Assembly: GCA_964646525.1 (NCBI GenBank)
Contig: CAZYER010000011.1
Coordinates: 1 to 40,980, forward strand
Length of the DNA: 40,980 nt
Direction of reading: 5' to 3'
Origin: GCA-002282575 sp964646525
GTDB taxonomy: Bacteria > Pseudomonadota > Gammaproteobacteria > Thiomicrospirales > Thiomicrospiraceae
In this document: positions 1 to 8,224 of the stretch, one piece after another
Position numbering within the stretch: the first letter of the stretch is position 1
Layout: every line of letters starts with the position of its first letter
The notes under the pieces: generated by a model
The model's input: only the letters and a program-made list of their open reading frames with translations
Told to the model about the DNA's origin: nothing
Databases searched by the model: none
Program-made: the position numbers and the translations under genes

Positions 1-80
1 TTGTTGGCGGTGGAGAAGGGGAAACAGTCGAGTAAGAAAAAATAGGGTAGAATGAACACAGCATTTTTAAGGAGTTCATC

Positions 81-320
81 ATGAGCAATCTGACACTAGA
101 ATTGGATACTAATACGATGCAAAAACTGACTGCATTAGCAGAAGCATCGCATCAAAGTGTTAGCCAGTGGATTGAGCAAGTTGTTGTATCTTTTGAAGCA
201 ATGCAAGATGCTAAAGCCCTTATTGCAGACGTACAGTTAGCACAACAGCAATTATCGCAGGGACAAGGCATTGAGCACGATGGTGTAAAAGCGAATTTAT
301 TGGCAGCTTTTGCTGTATGA
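81..320 (+). CDS. Type II antitoxin, ribbon-helix-helix-like
   Basis: This 79-residue protein is the probable antitoxin of a type II toxin-antitoxin pair. Its N-terminus (LTLELDTNTMQKLTALAEAS) has the alternating beta-strand then helix pattern of ribbon-helix-helix DNA-binding antitoxins (CopG/ParD-like), and the C-terminal half is polar and helical, as expected for the toxin-binding tail. A clear ribosome site (AAGGAG, about 70-75) precedes the ATG. The stop overlaps the start of the toxin gene by four bases (ATGA), which indicates translational coupling. Antitoxins of this kind usually bind and repress their own promoter; I could not identify an operator in the 80 bases upstream. The exact antitoxin family is inferred from pattern and context. 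Confidence 0.75.
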   Translation: MSNLTLELDTNTMQKLTALAEASHQSVSQWIEQVVVSFEAMQDAKALIADVQLAQQQLSQGQGIEHDGVKANLLAAFAV

Positions 321-613
321 GATTGATTTGGTCACCCTTGGCGACTCAAAACGCTCATGCTTTAGCCAGCTTCATTGCGCAAGACAAACCAGTCGCAGCC
401 ATAAAATGGTTGGAGGACTTGTTTGAACGGATTGAATTATTACAAGTACTACCCGAAAGTGGACGCATCGTTCCAGAGATTGGTATTGACTCAATTCGTG
501 AAGTAATTTTTGGTCAGTATCGTGTCATTTATCAATTAGCAGGCGAGCAAATAATGATTCTAACGGTGCGTCATGGTAAACAATTACTCAACTTAAACGA
601 GTCGTTACGCTAA
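317..613 (+). CDS. Type II toxin, RelE/ParE superfamily
   Basis: This 98-residue protein belongs to the RelE/ParE toxin fold. It starts with the usual 'WSPLATQNAHALASFIAQD' strand-helix opening. It then has a helix with 'LPESGRIVPE', followed by 'IREVIFGQYRVIYQL' and the terminal strand 'IMILTVRHGKQ', which is the R-x-Y-R-V-I-Y and V-x-H pattern common in this superfamily. RelE members cut mRNA on the ribosome and ParE members poison DNA gyrase; the sequence alone does not settle which applies, although the R-E-V-I-F-G-x-Y-R-V-I-Y pattern is frequent in ParE proteins. It is coupled to the antitoxin by an ATGA overlap and ends 21 bases before the convergent lipA. Confidence 0.82.
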   Translation: MRLIWSPLATQNAHALASFIAQDKPVAAIKWLEDLFERIELLQVLPESGRIVPEIGIDSIREVIFGQYRVIYQLAGEQIMILTVRHGKQLLNLNESLR

Positions 614-634
614 AGGGTTTACCATGTCACCTTG

Positions 635-1603
635 TCACACCAACTTCCCCTGAGCCTGCAAATCTGCATGGTAAGATGACCTAACCATCGGACCTGAAGC
701 GACTTGCACAAAACCAAGCGCTTTGGCTTGCTCGGCAAAAGTATCGAATACTTCAGGGGTAACATAGCGTTCAACGGGTAGGTGATGCGGTGTTGGCTGC
801 AAATACTGACCAAGAGTGAGCCATTCGACCCGATGGGCGCGTAAGTCTTGTAATACTTGCAGCAGTTCCTCGTCAGTTTCACCAACACCTAACATAAGCC
901 CCGATTTGGTCGGTACATTAGGTAGGCGTTGTTTGATGCTCTGTAATAGTCGTAACGAATGGGCATAGTCAGCACCAGGGCGCACACGACGGTAAATATT
1001 GGGTACGGTTTCTAAATTGTGATTGAACACATCGGGCGGGTCTTGAACCAGAATTTCGACAGCGGTTTCTAAGCAACCACGGAAGTCGGGTGTGAGAATT
1101 TCGATGGTTAATTCAGGGCAGGTGGTGCGCAAAGCACGAATGACGGCAGCAAAGTGAGCCGCACCGCCATCGGGCAGGTCGTCGCGGTCAACCGAGGTGA
1201 TAACAACATATTTCAGTCCCATGCGGGCTACCGTTTCAGCCAGTTTGCGCGGTTCATCAGCATCGGGTGTATTGGGGCGACCATGGGTGACATCGCAAAA
1301 CGGACATTTTCGCGTGCAAATATCGCCTAAAATCATAAACGTGGCTGTGCCATGACCAAAGCATTCGGGCAGATTGGGGCAACTGGCTTCTTCACACACG
1401 CTATGCAGTTTTTGTGCACGCATAATGCCTTTTAATTCACTGATGCGATGAATGTCTTGTGCTTTGGGCAGTTGCGCTTTAATCCAACGTGGTTTTTGGC
1501 TACGCGGTGCGTCGGGGTCGTGATCTAGCCGTAAGGATTTGACCTTTTTTTCTGCCAGTGCGTAAGGATTGGTGGTCACTACGGGGATGTCGGACAGTGC
1601 CAT
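635..1603 (-). CDS. lipA: Lipoyl synthase
   Basis: LipA is a radical-SAM enzyme that inserts two sulfur atoms into the octanoyl chain on lipoyl domains of 2-oxoacid dehydrogenases and the glycine cleavage H protein. Both iron-sulfur cluster motifs are present: the auxiliary-cluster cysteines C70, C75 and C81 (CEEASCPNLPEC) and the radical-SAM cysteines C96, C100 and C103 (CTRKCPFC). The conserved end R-S-S-Y-H-A-D is also present near the C-terminus. The length of 322 residues is typical. The start overlaps the end of lipB by 25 bases and has an AGGAAA ribosome site inside lipB. It is the last gene of the minus-strand run that begins at mreB. Confidence 0.97.
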   Translation of the reverse strand: MALSDIPVVTTNPYALAEKKVKSLRLDHDPDAPRSQKPRWIKAQLPKAQDIHRISELKGIMRAQKLHSVCEEASCPNLPECFGHGTATFMILGDICTRKCPFCDVTHGRPNTPDADEPRKLAETVARMGLKYVVITSVDRDDLPDGGAAHFAAVIRALRTTCPELTIEILTPDFRGCLETAVEILVQDPPDVFNHNLETVPNIYRRVRPGADYAHSLRLLQSIKQRLPNVPTKSGLMLGVGETDEELLQVLQDLRAHRVEWLTLGQYLQPTPHHLPVERYVTPEVFDTFAEQAKALGFVQVASGPMVRSSYHADLQAQGKLV

Positions 1604-2238
1604 GATGTTTCCTGAGCCTCAAGTCTAAGCGATGAATAATGAAAAGTCTGTTCGACAAGGTGGATGAGCTGTCGGCAAAGCCATTGCCAGTCGGGTGTGG
1701 GTGCGTGTGCCGACCATTGTGTCATTTGCATTCCTGCTAAACCGCAAGGGGTAATGCGATCAAACGGGGTTAAATCCATGTCGATGTTAATCGACATGCC
1801 ATGATAACTGCAACCGCGCTTAATTTTAAGCCCTAACGAGGCGATTTTATCGCCATGAACATAGAGTCCTGGTTTGCCCGTTAATCGGCTGGCGCGAATA
1901 CCGCCGCAAGCTAGCAATTCCATGCCGATCGTTTCTAATTGCTCGACAAAGGCTTTAACGCCTAACGCATGGCGATTGAGTTGGATTAGTGGATAAAACA
2001 CCAGTTGTCCAGGCCCGTGATAGGTAACTTGACCACCTCGATCGGTGCCGACCAAGGGAACGTCTCCGAGTTGCCCTAGATGCGCAGCATCACCTGCTTG
2101 TCCTTGGGTAAACACTGGTGGGTGCTGGCATAACCAGAGTTCATCGGGTGTTTGCTCATCGCGCTTTTGTGTGAAGGCTTGCATGCGTTGCCAAACACTT
2201 TCATAGTCTTGGCAGCCCAGTGTTCGTACGATTAGCAA
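1579..2238 (-). CDS. lipB: Octanoyl-[ACP]:protein N-octanoyltransferase
   Basis: LipB moves the octanoyl group from acyl carrier protein to lipoyl-domain lysines, giving the substrate of LipA. The 219-residue protein carries the family blocks 'RGGQVTYHGPGQLV', 'GDKIASLGLKIKRGCSYHG' and 'PCGLAGM'. The catalytic lysine and cysteine expected for the family fall at K131 and C165, close to K135 and C169 of the E. coli enzyme. It lies directly upstream of lipA and four bases from the DUF493 gene, the same order (DUF493-lipB-lipA) as in many gammaproteobacteria. Confidence 0.97.
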   Translation of the reverse strand: MLIVRTLGCQDYESVWQRMQAFTQKRDEQTPDELWLCQHPPVFTQGQAGDAAHLGQLGDVPLVGTDRGGQVTYHGPGQLVFYPLIQLNRHALGVKAFVEQLETIGMELLACGGIRASRLTGKPGLYVHGDKIASLGLKIKRGCSYHGMSINIDMDLTPFDRITPCGLAGMQMTQWSAHAPTPDWQWLCRQLIHLVEQTFHYSSLRLEAQETSWHCPTSP

Positions 2239-2242
2239 TGCA

Positions 2243-2539
2243 TTAAAGCGCCATAAGCACGTCGGGATGTCCGGTCAGTGCGTAATAAACATTGTCGATC
2301 TGATCTTTACTGTGAGCAGTAAAGGTCACTGTCACCGCTGTAAAGTTGCCTGCTTTCGATGGACGAGTTTTCACTGCGCCTTCGCCTAAGTCGGGCACAA
2401 AAGGACGCATTAAACCGACCACTAGGGCATCAAAGTCACTACCTGCACGTCCCATTGCTTTAACCGCAAATGAGCAGGGAAACTCGAGCAGTGTTTCTTT
2501 GGAGTCTTCTGGCAGCGAGTGGATTTTTGTTTCTTCCAT
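2243..2539 (-). CDS. DUF493 (YbeD-like) protein
   Basis: This is a 98-residue cytoplasmic protein of the DUF493/YbeD family. It shows the characteristic 'LLEFPCSFAVKAMG' opening, a central region 'KTRPSKAGNFTAVTVTFTAHSKDQIDNVYYALTGHPDV' split here into shorter motifs such as SKAGNFTAVTVTF, and an 'ALTGHPDVLMAL' end. The fold is a small ACT-like alpha/beta domain and the molecular role is not settled; E. coli YbeD sits between dacA and lipB exactly as here. The ribosome site GGAAAACGATT precedes the ATG. The conserved location suggests a regulatory or accessory role related to its neighbours, but that is inference. Confidence 0.9.
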   Translation of the reverse strand: MEETKIHSLPEDSKETLLEFPCSFAVKAMGRAGSDFDALVVGLMRPFVPDLGEGAVKTRPSKAGNFTAVTVTFTAHSKDQIDNVYYALTGHPDVLMAL

Positions 2540-2566
2540 AATCGTTTTCCTTGTTACTGGCTTAGA

Positions 2567-3742
2567 TCACTTAGTCAACCGCATGATGGCCAGTTTGGCT
2601 TGATCAATAACACGTTTGAAAAATCCACCTTCAGCGACGTCGTTCATGGCAACTAAGGGTAGGTTAGCTAGCTCTTTGTCGGCTAGGGTCACTTTTAAGG
2701 TGCCAATGGTTTGTCCTTTTTGAATTGGGGCGACCAAATCAGATTGAAATTCAATCACGGGTTTTAGTTTGTCATACTGACCACGTGGCACCGTTAAATG
2801 CAAGGCTTGTTGCGTACCGATAGCCACTTCATCGGCTTCGCCTTGCCAGACACGCACCTGTTGTAAGGCTTGGTTAGCTTGGTAAAGCTGATGCGTTTCG
2901 TAAAATCGAAAGCCGTAATTGAGTAGTTTTTGCGTTTCCTGAATGCGTGCTTTTTCGCTATCTGATCCCAAAATAACCGTCACTAACCGCATATTGCCGC
3001 GCTTGGCCGAAGCGACCAAACAGTAACCTGCAGAATTGGTGTGTCCTGTTTTCATGCCATCAACACTTTCATCTTGCCACAACAGACGATTGCGATTGTG
3101 TTGTTTAATGCCATTCCAAGTGTACTCTTTTTTGGCATAGATTTTGTAAATTTCGGGGTATTCTTTAATTTCGGCAATGGCTATTTTAGCCATATCTTCG
3201 GCGGTGGTGTAATGGTCTGGATGCGGTAAGCCTGTTGGGTTAACGAAGTTGGTATTTTTGGCTCCCAGGCGTTTAGCGTGCTCGTTCATCAATTGCGAAA
3301 AAATTTCACTACTACCAGCCACTTTTTCCGCTAAAGCAACGGTGGCATCATTACCCGACTGAATAATCATGCCATGCACCAGCACTTCAACCGGCACTTG
3401 AGCACCGACATTGATAAATGAGCGAGAGCCTTCTTGCTTCCATGCTTCTTGACTGATCGTTACCATATCGCTCATAGCGAGGCGCTTATTCGCCAATTCT
3501 CGTGAAACGATATAGCTACTCATGATTTTGGTGAGGGATGCTGGTTCAACACGCATGGTTGAGTTAGATTCGGCTAACACGCGACCACTATCATAATCAA
3601 CCATAATCCAGGATTTGGCTGCTAATTGGGGTGGGTCGGGTACGACAACGCTATTGGCGATGCTGGAAGTTGAGTAACAGGCAATGACGCCAACAAATAA
3701 TCCAATAAAGCGGGTTTTAACGGTTGAGAAGGGGCTTTGCAT
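2567..3742 (-). CDS. dacA: D-alanyl-D-alanine carboxypeptidase (PBP5/6 type)
   Basis: This low-molecular-weight penicillin-binding protein trims the terminal D-Ala from peptidoglycan pentapeptides in the periplasm. All three active-site motifs are visible: S69-L-T-K, S130-G-N and K232-T-G (MKTGHTNSAGYC). The N-terminus is a signal sequence (hydrophobic stretch about 11-30, ending near SIANS). The last 20 residues (GGFFKRVIDQAKLAIMRLTK) form an amphipathic helix typical of the membrane anchor of PBP5 and PBP6. It has 391 residues, close to the E. coli enzymes. It lies between rodA and the DUF493 gene and has a good AAGGA ribosome site and a possible promoter of its own. Confidence 0.95.
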   Translation of the reverse strand: MQSPFSTVKTRFIGLFVGVIACYSTSSIANSVVVPDPPQLAAKSWIMVDYDSGRVLAESNSTMRVEPASLTKIMSSYIVSRELANKRLAMSDMVTISQEAWKQEGSRSFINVGAQVPVEVLVHGMIIQSGNDATVALAEKVAGSSEIFSQLMNEHAKRLGAKNTNFVNPTGLPHPDHYTTAEDMAKIAIAEIKEYPEIYKIYAKKEYTWNGIKQHNRNRLLWQDESVDGMKTGHTNSAGYCLVASAKRGNMRLVTVILGSDSEKARIQETQKLLNYGFRFYETHQLYQANQALQQVRVWQGEADEVAIGTQQALHLTVPRGQYDKLKPVIEFQSDLVAPIQKGQTIGTLKVTLADKELANLPLVAMNDVAEGGFFKRVIDQAKLAIMRLTK

Positions 3743-3780
3743 GAGGTTTTGATCCTTTTACCGTAAAAAATATATAGGGC

Positions 3781-3808
3781 ATTTTAACAGATGCCATCTT
3801 CTGACTAA
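3781..3808 (-). promoter_or_regulatory. Possible promoter for dacA
   Basis: On the minus strand TTAGTC (3803-3808) and TAAAAT (3781-3786) are separated by 16 bases, a fair sigma-70-like pair located 39 bases before the dacA start. The gap between rodA and dacA (72 bases) is the widest in this part of the run, which leaves room for an internal promoter. Only the -10 element is convincing. Confidence 0.35.
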
Positions 3809-3814
3809 AGTTAA

Positions 3815-4939
3815 TTACGACTGATGGTGTCGTTTGGCCTGACGTTTATGTTCGGCATGAATGGACATGAGAATACCAAAACCAAGCATCAGCGTGACCA
3901 ATGAAGTGCCACCGTAGCTGATAATGGGTAGAGGGACTCCGACTACAGGAAGTAGTCCAGATACCATACCAATATTAATAAACACATAAATAAAAAAGCT
4001 CATGGTAATAGCGCCTGCCATCAGTTGACCGAAGCTATCACGCGCATACCAAGCGATATATAAACCGCGCAGAATGACAAAGGCATAAAGCGTCAATAAC
4101 AGGCTAACGCCAAGCAGCCCCCATTCTTCTGCTAATACCGAAAACACAAAGTCAGTGTGACTTTCTGGCAGAAAATCGAGTTGGGTTTGTGAGCCACTAC
4201 GCCAGCCTTTGCCTTCTAATCCGCCAGAGCCAATGGCAATTTTCGATTGAATGATGTGATAGCCAGCACCCAAGGGATCGCTTTCGGGATCGAGAAACAT
4301 GAGTACGCGTTTTTGTTGATAGTCGTGTAAAAAATTCCAAGCGACAGGTGCACTGACGGCGATGAAGGTGACGATGGTCGCAATGAGTTTCCATGATAGT
4401 CCTGCAAAAAAAATGACCGCGCCGCCCGAAATGACCACCAAAATAGCAGTCCCTAAATCTGGCTGTTTGGCGATGAGTGCTACTGGAATGAGTAAGATCA
4501 GTAGGGCAATTCCTAGCTGTGACCAGTTGGGGGGCAGGGATTGTTTGGCGAGCAACCAAGCAATAGTCGCAGGCATCGCTAGCTTCATAATTTCGGATGG
4601 TTGGAAGCGAAACACGCCAAAGTCGAGCCAGCGTTGTGCGCCTTTGCTGATTTCACCAAAAAACATCACTGCCAGCAATAACGCCAGTCCAACTAAATAC
4701 AGAGGAACCGAGAATTGCCGATACCAATTTAAGGGTATTTGGGCAGCGATGACCATGATGACCATTGCCAGTATCAGCTTGGTTAAATGGGCTTCAACAA
4801 AAACCAAGTCGCCATCGGATGCACTGTAAACAACCGAACTTCCCAAGGTGGCTAAGGCTAGAATACCGATCAGTAACCAAGGGTCGATATAAAATCGCCA
4901 TTTTGTGAGTTGCTGTTGTGGTGTGTCGATCAGTGTCAT
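3815..4939 (-). CDS. rodA: Rod-shape SEDS glycosyltransferase RodA
   Basis: RodA (MrdB) is the SEDS-family peptidoglycan polymerase of the elongasome and works with the transpeptidase PBP2. The 374 residues form about ten membrane helices. The SEDS signatures are present: 'GAQRWLDFGVFRFQPSEIMKLAMP', here seen as RWLDFGVFRFQPSEIMK, the loop 'QPDLGTAILV', 'SGGLEGKGW' and, near the end, 'PVVGVPLPIISYGGTS'. It overlaps the end of mrdA by one base (TAATG), so the two subunits are translationally coupled. The 37-residue N-terminal cytoplasmic segment is short and ordinary. Confidence 0.96.
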   Translation of the reverse strand: MTLIDTPQQQLTKWRFYIDPWLLIGILALATLGSSVVYSASDGDLVFVEAHLTKLILAMVIMVIAAQIPLNWYRQFSVPLYLVGLALLLAVMFFGEISKGAQRWLDFGVFRFQPSEIMKLAMPATIAWLLAKQSLPPNWSQLGIALLILLIPVALIAKQPDLGTAILVVISGGAVIFFAGLSWKLIATIVTFIAVSAPVAWNFLHDYQQKRVLMFLDPESDPLGAGYHIIQSKIAIGSGGLEGKGWRSGSQTQLDFLPESHTDFVFSVLAEEWGLLGVSLLLTLYAFVILRGLYIAWYARDSFGQLMAGAITMSFFIYVFINIGMVSGLLPVVGVPLPIISYGGTSLVTLMLGFGILMSIHAEHKRQAKRHHQS

Positions 4940-6768
4940 TAAGGATTACCCGTTTGTGTTTGGCGTTTTAACCAAAAATCGACCATTAGCCCAGCTAATG
5001 GACTGGCTGTGCCTCCACCCGAACCACCATTTTCAATCATCACGGCAATGGCGATGCTTGGCTCCTTGGCGGGAGCAAAACCGACAAAAATGGCATGGTC
5101 ACGGTGTTCTTCAGGTAATAAATCCGCGTTGTATTTGGCGTCCTTAGCAAAGGCAACGACTTGTGCTGTTCCGGTTTTTCCTGCCATGATGGTATTGGCG
5201 AGCGCACCGCCTTTTTTACCCGTACCATTAGGGGCATGCATGACATTCACCATGGCATCAATAACCGTTTGCCAGTGAGCCGAGTTTTTTAAGCTGATTG
5301 GTTCTAACGCACTTTCAGCTTGTTGAGCCAAATGGGGCTTGAAGCCTTTACCGCGCATGGCTAGGGTGGCGGTAGCATGAGCCAGTTGTAAAGGGGTGGT
5401 TAACATATACCCTTGACCGATGCCAGCAATAATGGTTTCGCCAGGATACCAAGGTTTATTGTGTACACGGCGCTTCCAAGCAGGATTAGGTCTTAACCCA
5501 GCCGATTCTGAGCTCAAATCAATGCCTGTTTTCTCACCAAAGCCAAATTGTTGTAAACCAGTATCCATGCGGTTAATGGTGAGATCCAGCGCCAATTCAT
5601 AAAAGAAGACATCGGAAGATTGGGTAATCGCAATATCCAGATCGACCATGCCATGACCTTCTTTTTTCCAGTCACGATAAATCATGCCTTTGTACTCAAA
5701 TGAAGGACCAGCATATTTACGTGTTTTAGCCGTAATGGCGTTAGCTTCTAAGCCCACAATGCCCATGAATGGTTTAATCGTTGAGCCTGGTGGGTAACGA
5801 CTTTGTGTGGCGCGGTTGAGTAACGGTTTGCTGGGATCTTTGATCAGTTGTTGATAATTTTGACTGCTCATACCGACAACGAACTGATTAGGGTCAAAGG
5901 TGGGTGTTGAGGCCATAGCCAAAATGCCACCATTACGAGGATCAATGGCAACGATGGCACCTTTACGGTTGCCTAATAAGTCTTCGGCAAAGTTTTGTAA
6001 TGGTAAATCAATGGTTAATAGCAAGTCTTTGCCCGATGTGGGTGGAATGCGTTCTAGTTCGCGAATAGCACGACCTTTCGCATCGACTTCTAAGTAGCGG
6101 AGTCCTGTTTGACCGTGAAGCTCCGCCTCATAACTTTGCTCAACGCCACTGCGACCAACAAAATCGGTATTGCGATAGTTTTCTGGATCGAGTGTTTTTA
6201 AGTCTTCAATGGTGGTGCGTCCGACGTAGCCAACCACGTGCGAAGCGCGTTTTCCCTGTGGATAAGTGCGTTGTGCTACTGCATTAATGGAAAATCCAGG
6301 ATGTTTCCACTCATCAACAGCAAAGGTAGCTGCTTCCGTTTCACTGATGCGGGTAATGATAAAGGGTTGATGACGATTCATGCGCGCCCATTGCTGGCTC
6401 AGGTTGCGAATGGTCGCTTCGTCAAGGCTGCTAAAATAGGGACTCAGTTGTTCAAGTTTGGCTTTGACTGCTTCAAGTGTGCGTGGGCGGGGCAGGGCAT
6501 CACGATGCAATTCGAGTACGTGCACTGTTTGATTGTCGGCCAAGACGATACCATTACGATCTAAAATACGTCCACGAATGGGCGCAATCGGTTCGACACG
6601 AATGCGATTACCATCTGCCAGTTCCTGATACTTTTCGTAGTGAGTGATTTGTAGCCAAATCATGCGTAGCATCAAAATGATCATCATAATGACAATAACG
6701 AGCAAGGCAACTAACAGGCGACGGCGAACCAGTTTACTATCGGTATGTCGATCGGTGAATTGCATCAT
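4939..6768 (-). CDS. mrdA: Penicillin-binding protein 2 (elongasome transpeptidase)
   Basis: PBP2 crosslinks peptidoglycan during lateral wall growth. The protein has one N-terminal membrane helix (about 17-40), a dimerisation/pedestal domain (about 60-230) and the transpeptidase domain. The catalytic motifs are S329-T-I-K, S384-S-D and K531-T-G-T. Its 609 residues are close to the usual 610-640. It lies between mreD and rodA with an 18-base gap and a one-base overlap respectively, the standard order for gammaproteobacterial shape operons. Confidence 0.96.
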   Translation of the reverse strand: MMQFTDRHTDSKLVRRRLLVALLVIVIMMIILMLRMIWLQITHYEKYQELADGNRIRVEPIAPIRGRILDRNGIVLADNQTVHVLELHRDALPRPRTLEAVKAKLEQLSPYFSSLDEATIRNLSQQWARMNRHQPFIITRISETEAATFAVDEWKHPGFSINAVAQRTYPQGKRASHVVGYVGRTTIEDLKTLDPENYRNTDFVGRSGVEQSYEAELHGQTGLRYLEVDAKGRAIRELERIPPTSGKDLLLTIDLPLQNFAEDLLGNRKGAIVAIDPRNGGILAMASTPTFDPNQFVVGMSSQNYQQLIKDPSKPLLNRATQSRYPPGSTIKPFMGIVGLEANAITAKTRKYAGPSFEYKGMIYRDWKKEGHGMVDLDIAITQSSDVFFYELALDLTINRMDTGLQQFGFGEKTGIDLSSESAGLRPNPAWKRRVHNKPWYPGETIIAGIGQGYMLTTPLQLAHATATLAMRGKGFKPHLAQQAESALEPISLKNSAHWQTVIDAMVNVMHAPNGTGKKGGALANTIMAGKTGTAQVVAFAKDAKYNADLLPEEHRDHAIFVGFAPAKEPSIAIAVMIENGGSGGGTASPLAGLMVDFWLKRQTQTGNP

Positions 6769-6786
6769 ATTGCCCTTGAGTGTTGC

Positions 6787-7296
6787 TTAACGTACGCGCA
6801 TATGGCGACGTAAACTACGCAAGCTGATGAATAATAAGGGCCACAATAACATGGCGACTAGGCTGGCCAGCCAAAAAGAAAGTTGTTGTTCGCTGCCAAT
6901 CCGCCCTAAGTGTAATAGCCAGCTGAGAGCCTGGTGTGACAGCATCCATAGCCCGACAATCAGTGACATTTGGAAGAGCGTCGTGTTCCGCAATTGCAGT
7001 CGAATGAACAGGATCGGATAAAGGAGTGCTAAATAAATCAGCGCATGAGTGCCGAGACTGCTGTGGTAGAGGACATCGTGTGCAATACCTAATATTACCG
7101 CGGTGATAATGAAGTTGCGTTGCGCAATAGCCATGACCCAGTAGAGCAAAACTAATGGTGTTAGGTCTGGAATGGCGGCGCTCCAGGGAGCTGACCAGTT
7201 AAAGCTGTCTATGATGATGCCCAATAGCAAGGTGAGCCAAATCACCCAGTGACGTTGATGATGAATTTGTGCGCCTTCTCCGCCAGAAAAGATCAT
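6787..7296 (-). CDS. mreD: Rod shape-determining membrane protein MreD
   Basis: MreD is a small polytopic inner-membrane protein of the Rod complex. The 169 residues contain five or six hydrophobic segments and the family features 'PDLTPLVLLYWVMA' and 'GIAHDVLYHSSLGTHALIYL', the latter being the recognisable 'G...D.l....lG.hal.y' block. The start overlaps the mreC stop by four bases, so the two are coupled. Sequence conservation in this family is low, and the call rests on the block above and on position. Confidence 0.92.
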   Translation of the reverse strand: MIFSGGEGAQIHHQRHWVIWLTLLLGIIIDSFNWSAPWSAAIPDLTPLVLLYWVMAIAQRNFIITAVILGIAHDVLYHSSLGTHALIYLALLYPILFIRLQLRNTTLFQMSLIVGLWMLSHQALSWLLHLGRIGSEQQLSFWLASLVAMLLWPLLFISLRSLRRHMRVR

Positions 7297-8156
7297 GGTT
7301 GTACCTTTGGATTTTCAGTGGATTTCTTTGCATCAAATACAATTAACACTTCATGACTGCTATTAAGCTTGGCTAAAGGTTGTGCGGTGATTTTCCAAAA
7401 TATAGCGCCCGCTTGAGATTCAACATCGACCACTTCAGCAACGGGCAAACCACTGGGATATCGACCGTCAATGCCTGAAGTTTCTAATAGATCGCCTTCA
7501 CGAATATTAGCGGTGGTAGGCAAAAATTTAAGCGTTAATTCGTCACTATCGCCTTTGCCTTGCAGAATACCTCGTGCTCCCGTGCGCTGCACCATGACAG
7601 GAACTTGCGTATCGACATCGGTTATCAGTAGTAGGTCACTTTCTTGGTAGCCAGTGCTAATGATTTGTCCCATCATGCCGTGTGCGTCCATTACAGGCAA
7701 TCCTATTTTCACGCCATCAGTCATGCCCTTATTCAGTTTGACTAAGCGTTTATAAGGGCTGGGGTTATGATCAACGATAGAGCTGATCATCAGTTTACCT
7801 TGGTTGATGCGTGAAGATACACCCAGTAGCATGCGCAGACGTTCGTTTTCTTTAACGATTTGAGCAGCTTGTTGCTTTTCGTAGTTGAGCAATAACAGCT
7901 GATTGCGTAATCGTTCCACTTCGTTACGCAGGCTGGCTTGGTTGGTGATGACCTGATTGCCTTGTACTGCCCAATTTTCTGGCAAACGCGCAAGTTGCTC
8001 AATCGGTTGCATGAGCGTCGAGAGCAGCATACGCACCTGCGTCATCAATTGCGTTTGTTCGTCAATGATGAGTAGGGTCAGGGATAGTGCGCAGGCAATG
8101 AGAAATTGCCATTGATCACGAGCACTCACATTTTTGAGCGCTGAAACCGACATCAT
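7293..8156 (-). CDS. mreC: Rod shape-determining protein MreC
   Basis: MreC is a bitopic periplasmic scaffold that links MreB/MreD to PBP2. The 287-residue protein has one membrane helix near residues 15-33, then a coiled coil (about 65-105, leucine- and asparagine-rich, 'LRNEVERLRNQLLLLNYEKQ' in part), and a beta-rich periplasmic domain with 'VGLPVMDAHGMMGQI'-like and 'SGIDGRYPSGLPVAEV' segments typical of the family. Two consecutive ATG codons (8154-8156 and 8151-8153) could start it. It lies 68 bases downstream of mreB. Confidence 0.95.
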   Translation of the reverse strand: MMSVSALKNVSARDQWQFLIACALSLTLLIIDEQTQLMTQVRMLLSTLMQPIEQLARLPENWAVQGNQVITNQASLRNEVERLRNQLLLLNYEKQQAAQIVKENERLRMLLGVSSRINQGKLMISSIVDHNPSPYKRLVKLNKGMTDGVKIGLPVMDAHGMMGQIISTGYQESDLLLITDVDTQVPVMVQRTGARGILQGKGDSDELTLKFLPTTANIREGDLLETSGIDGRYPSGLPVAEVVDVESQAGAIFWKITAQPLAKLNSSHEVLIVFDAKKSTENPKVQP

Positions 8157-8224
8157 TACAGTACTGACCTCATGAAACCCTAGTTGACCTCTAAAAACCC
8201 TAACGGGAAGGGGGACTCTCTAGC

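Noticed and set aside
1..45. Possible tail of an upstream gene (LLAVEKGKQSSKKK then stop)
   Set aside because: All three plus-strand frames are open for most of these few bases (another reads VGGGEGETVE then stop), so no frame can be preferred.
4362..4829. Long plus-strand frame inside rodA
   Set aside because: It is antisense to a well-conserved gene, has no recognisable protein features and no ribosome site.
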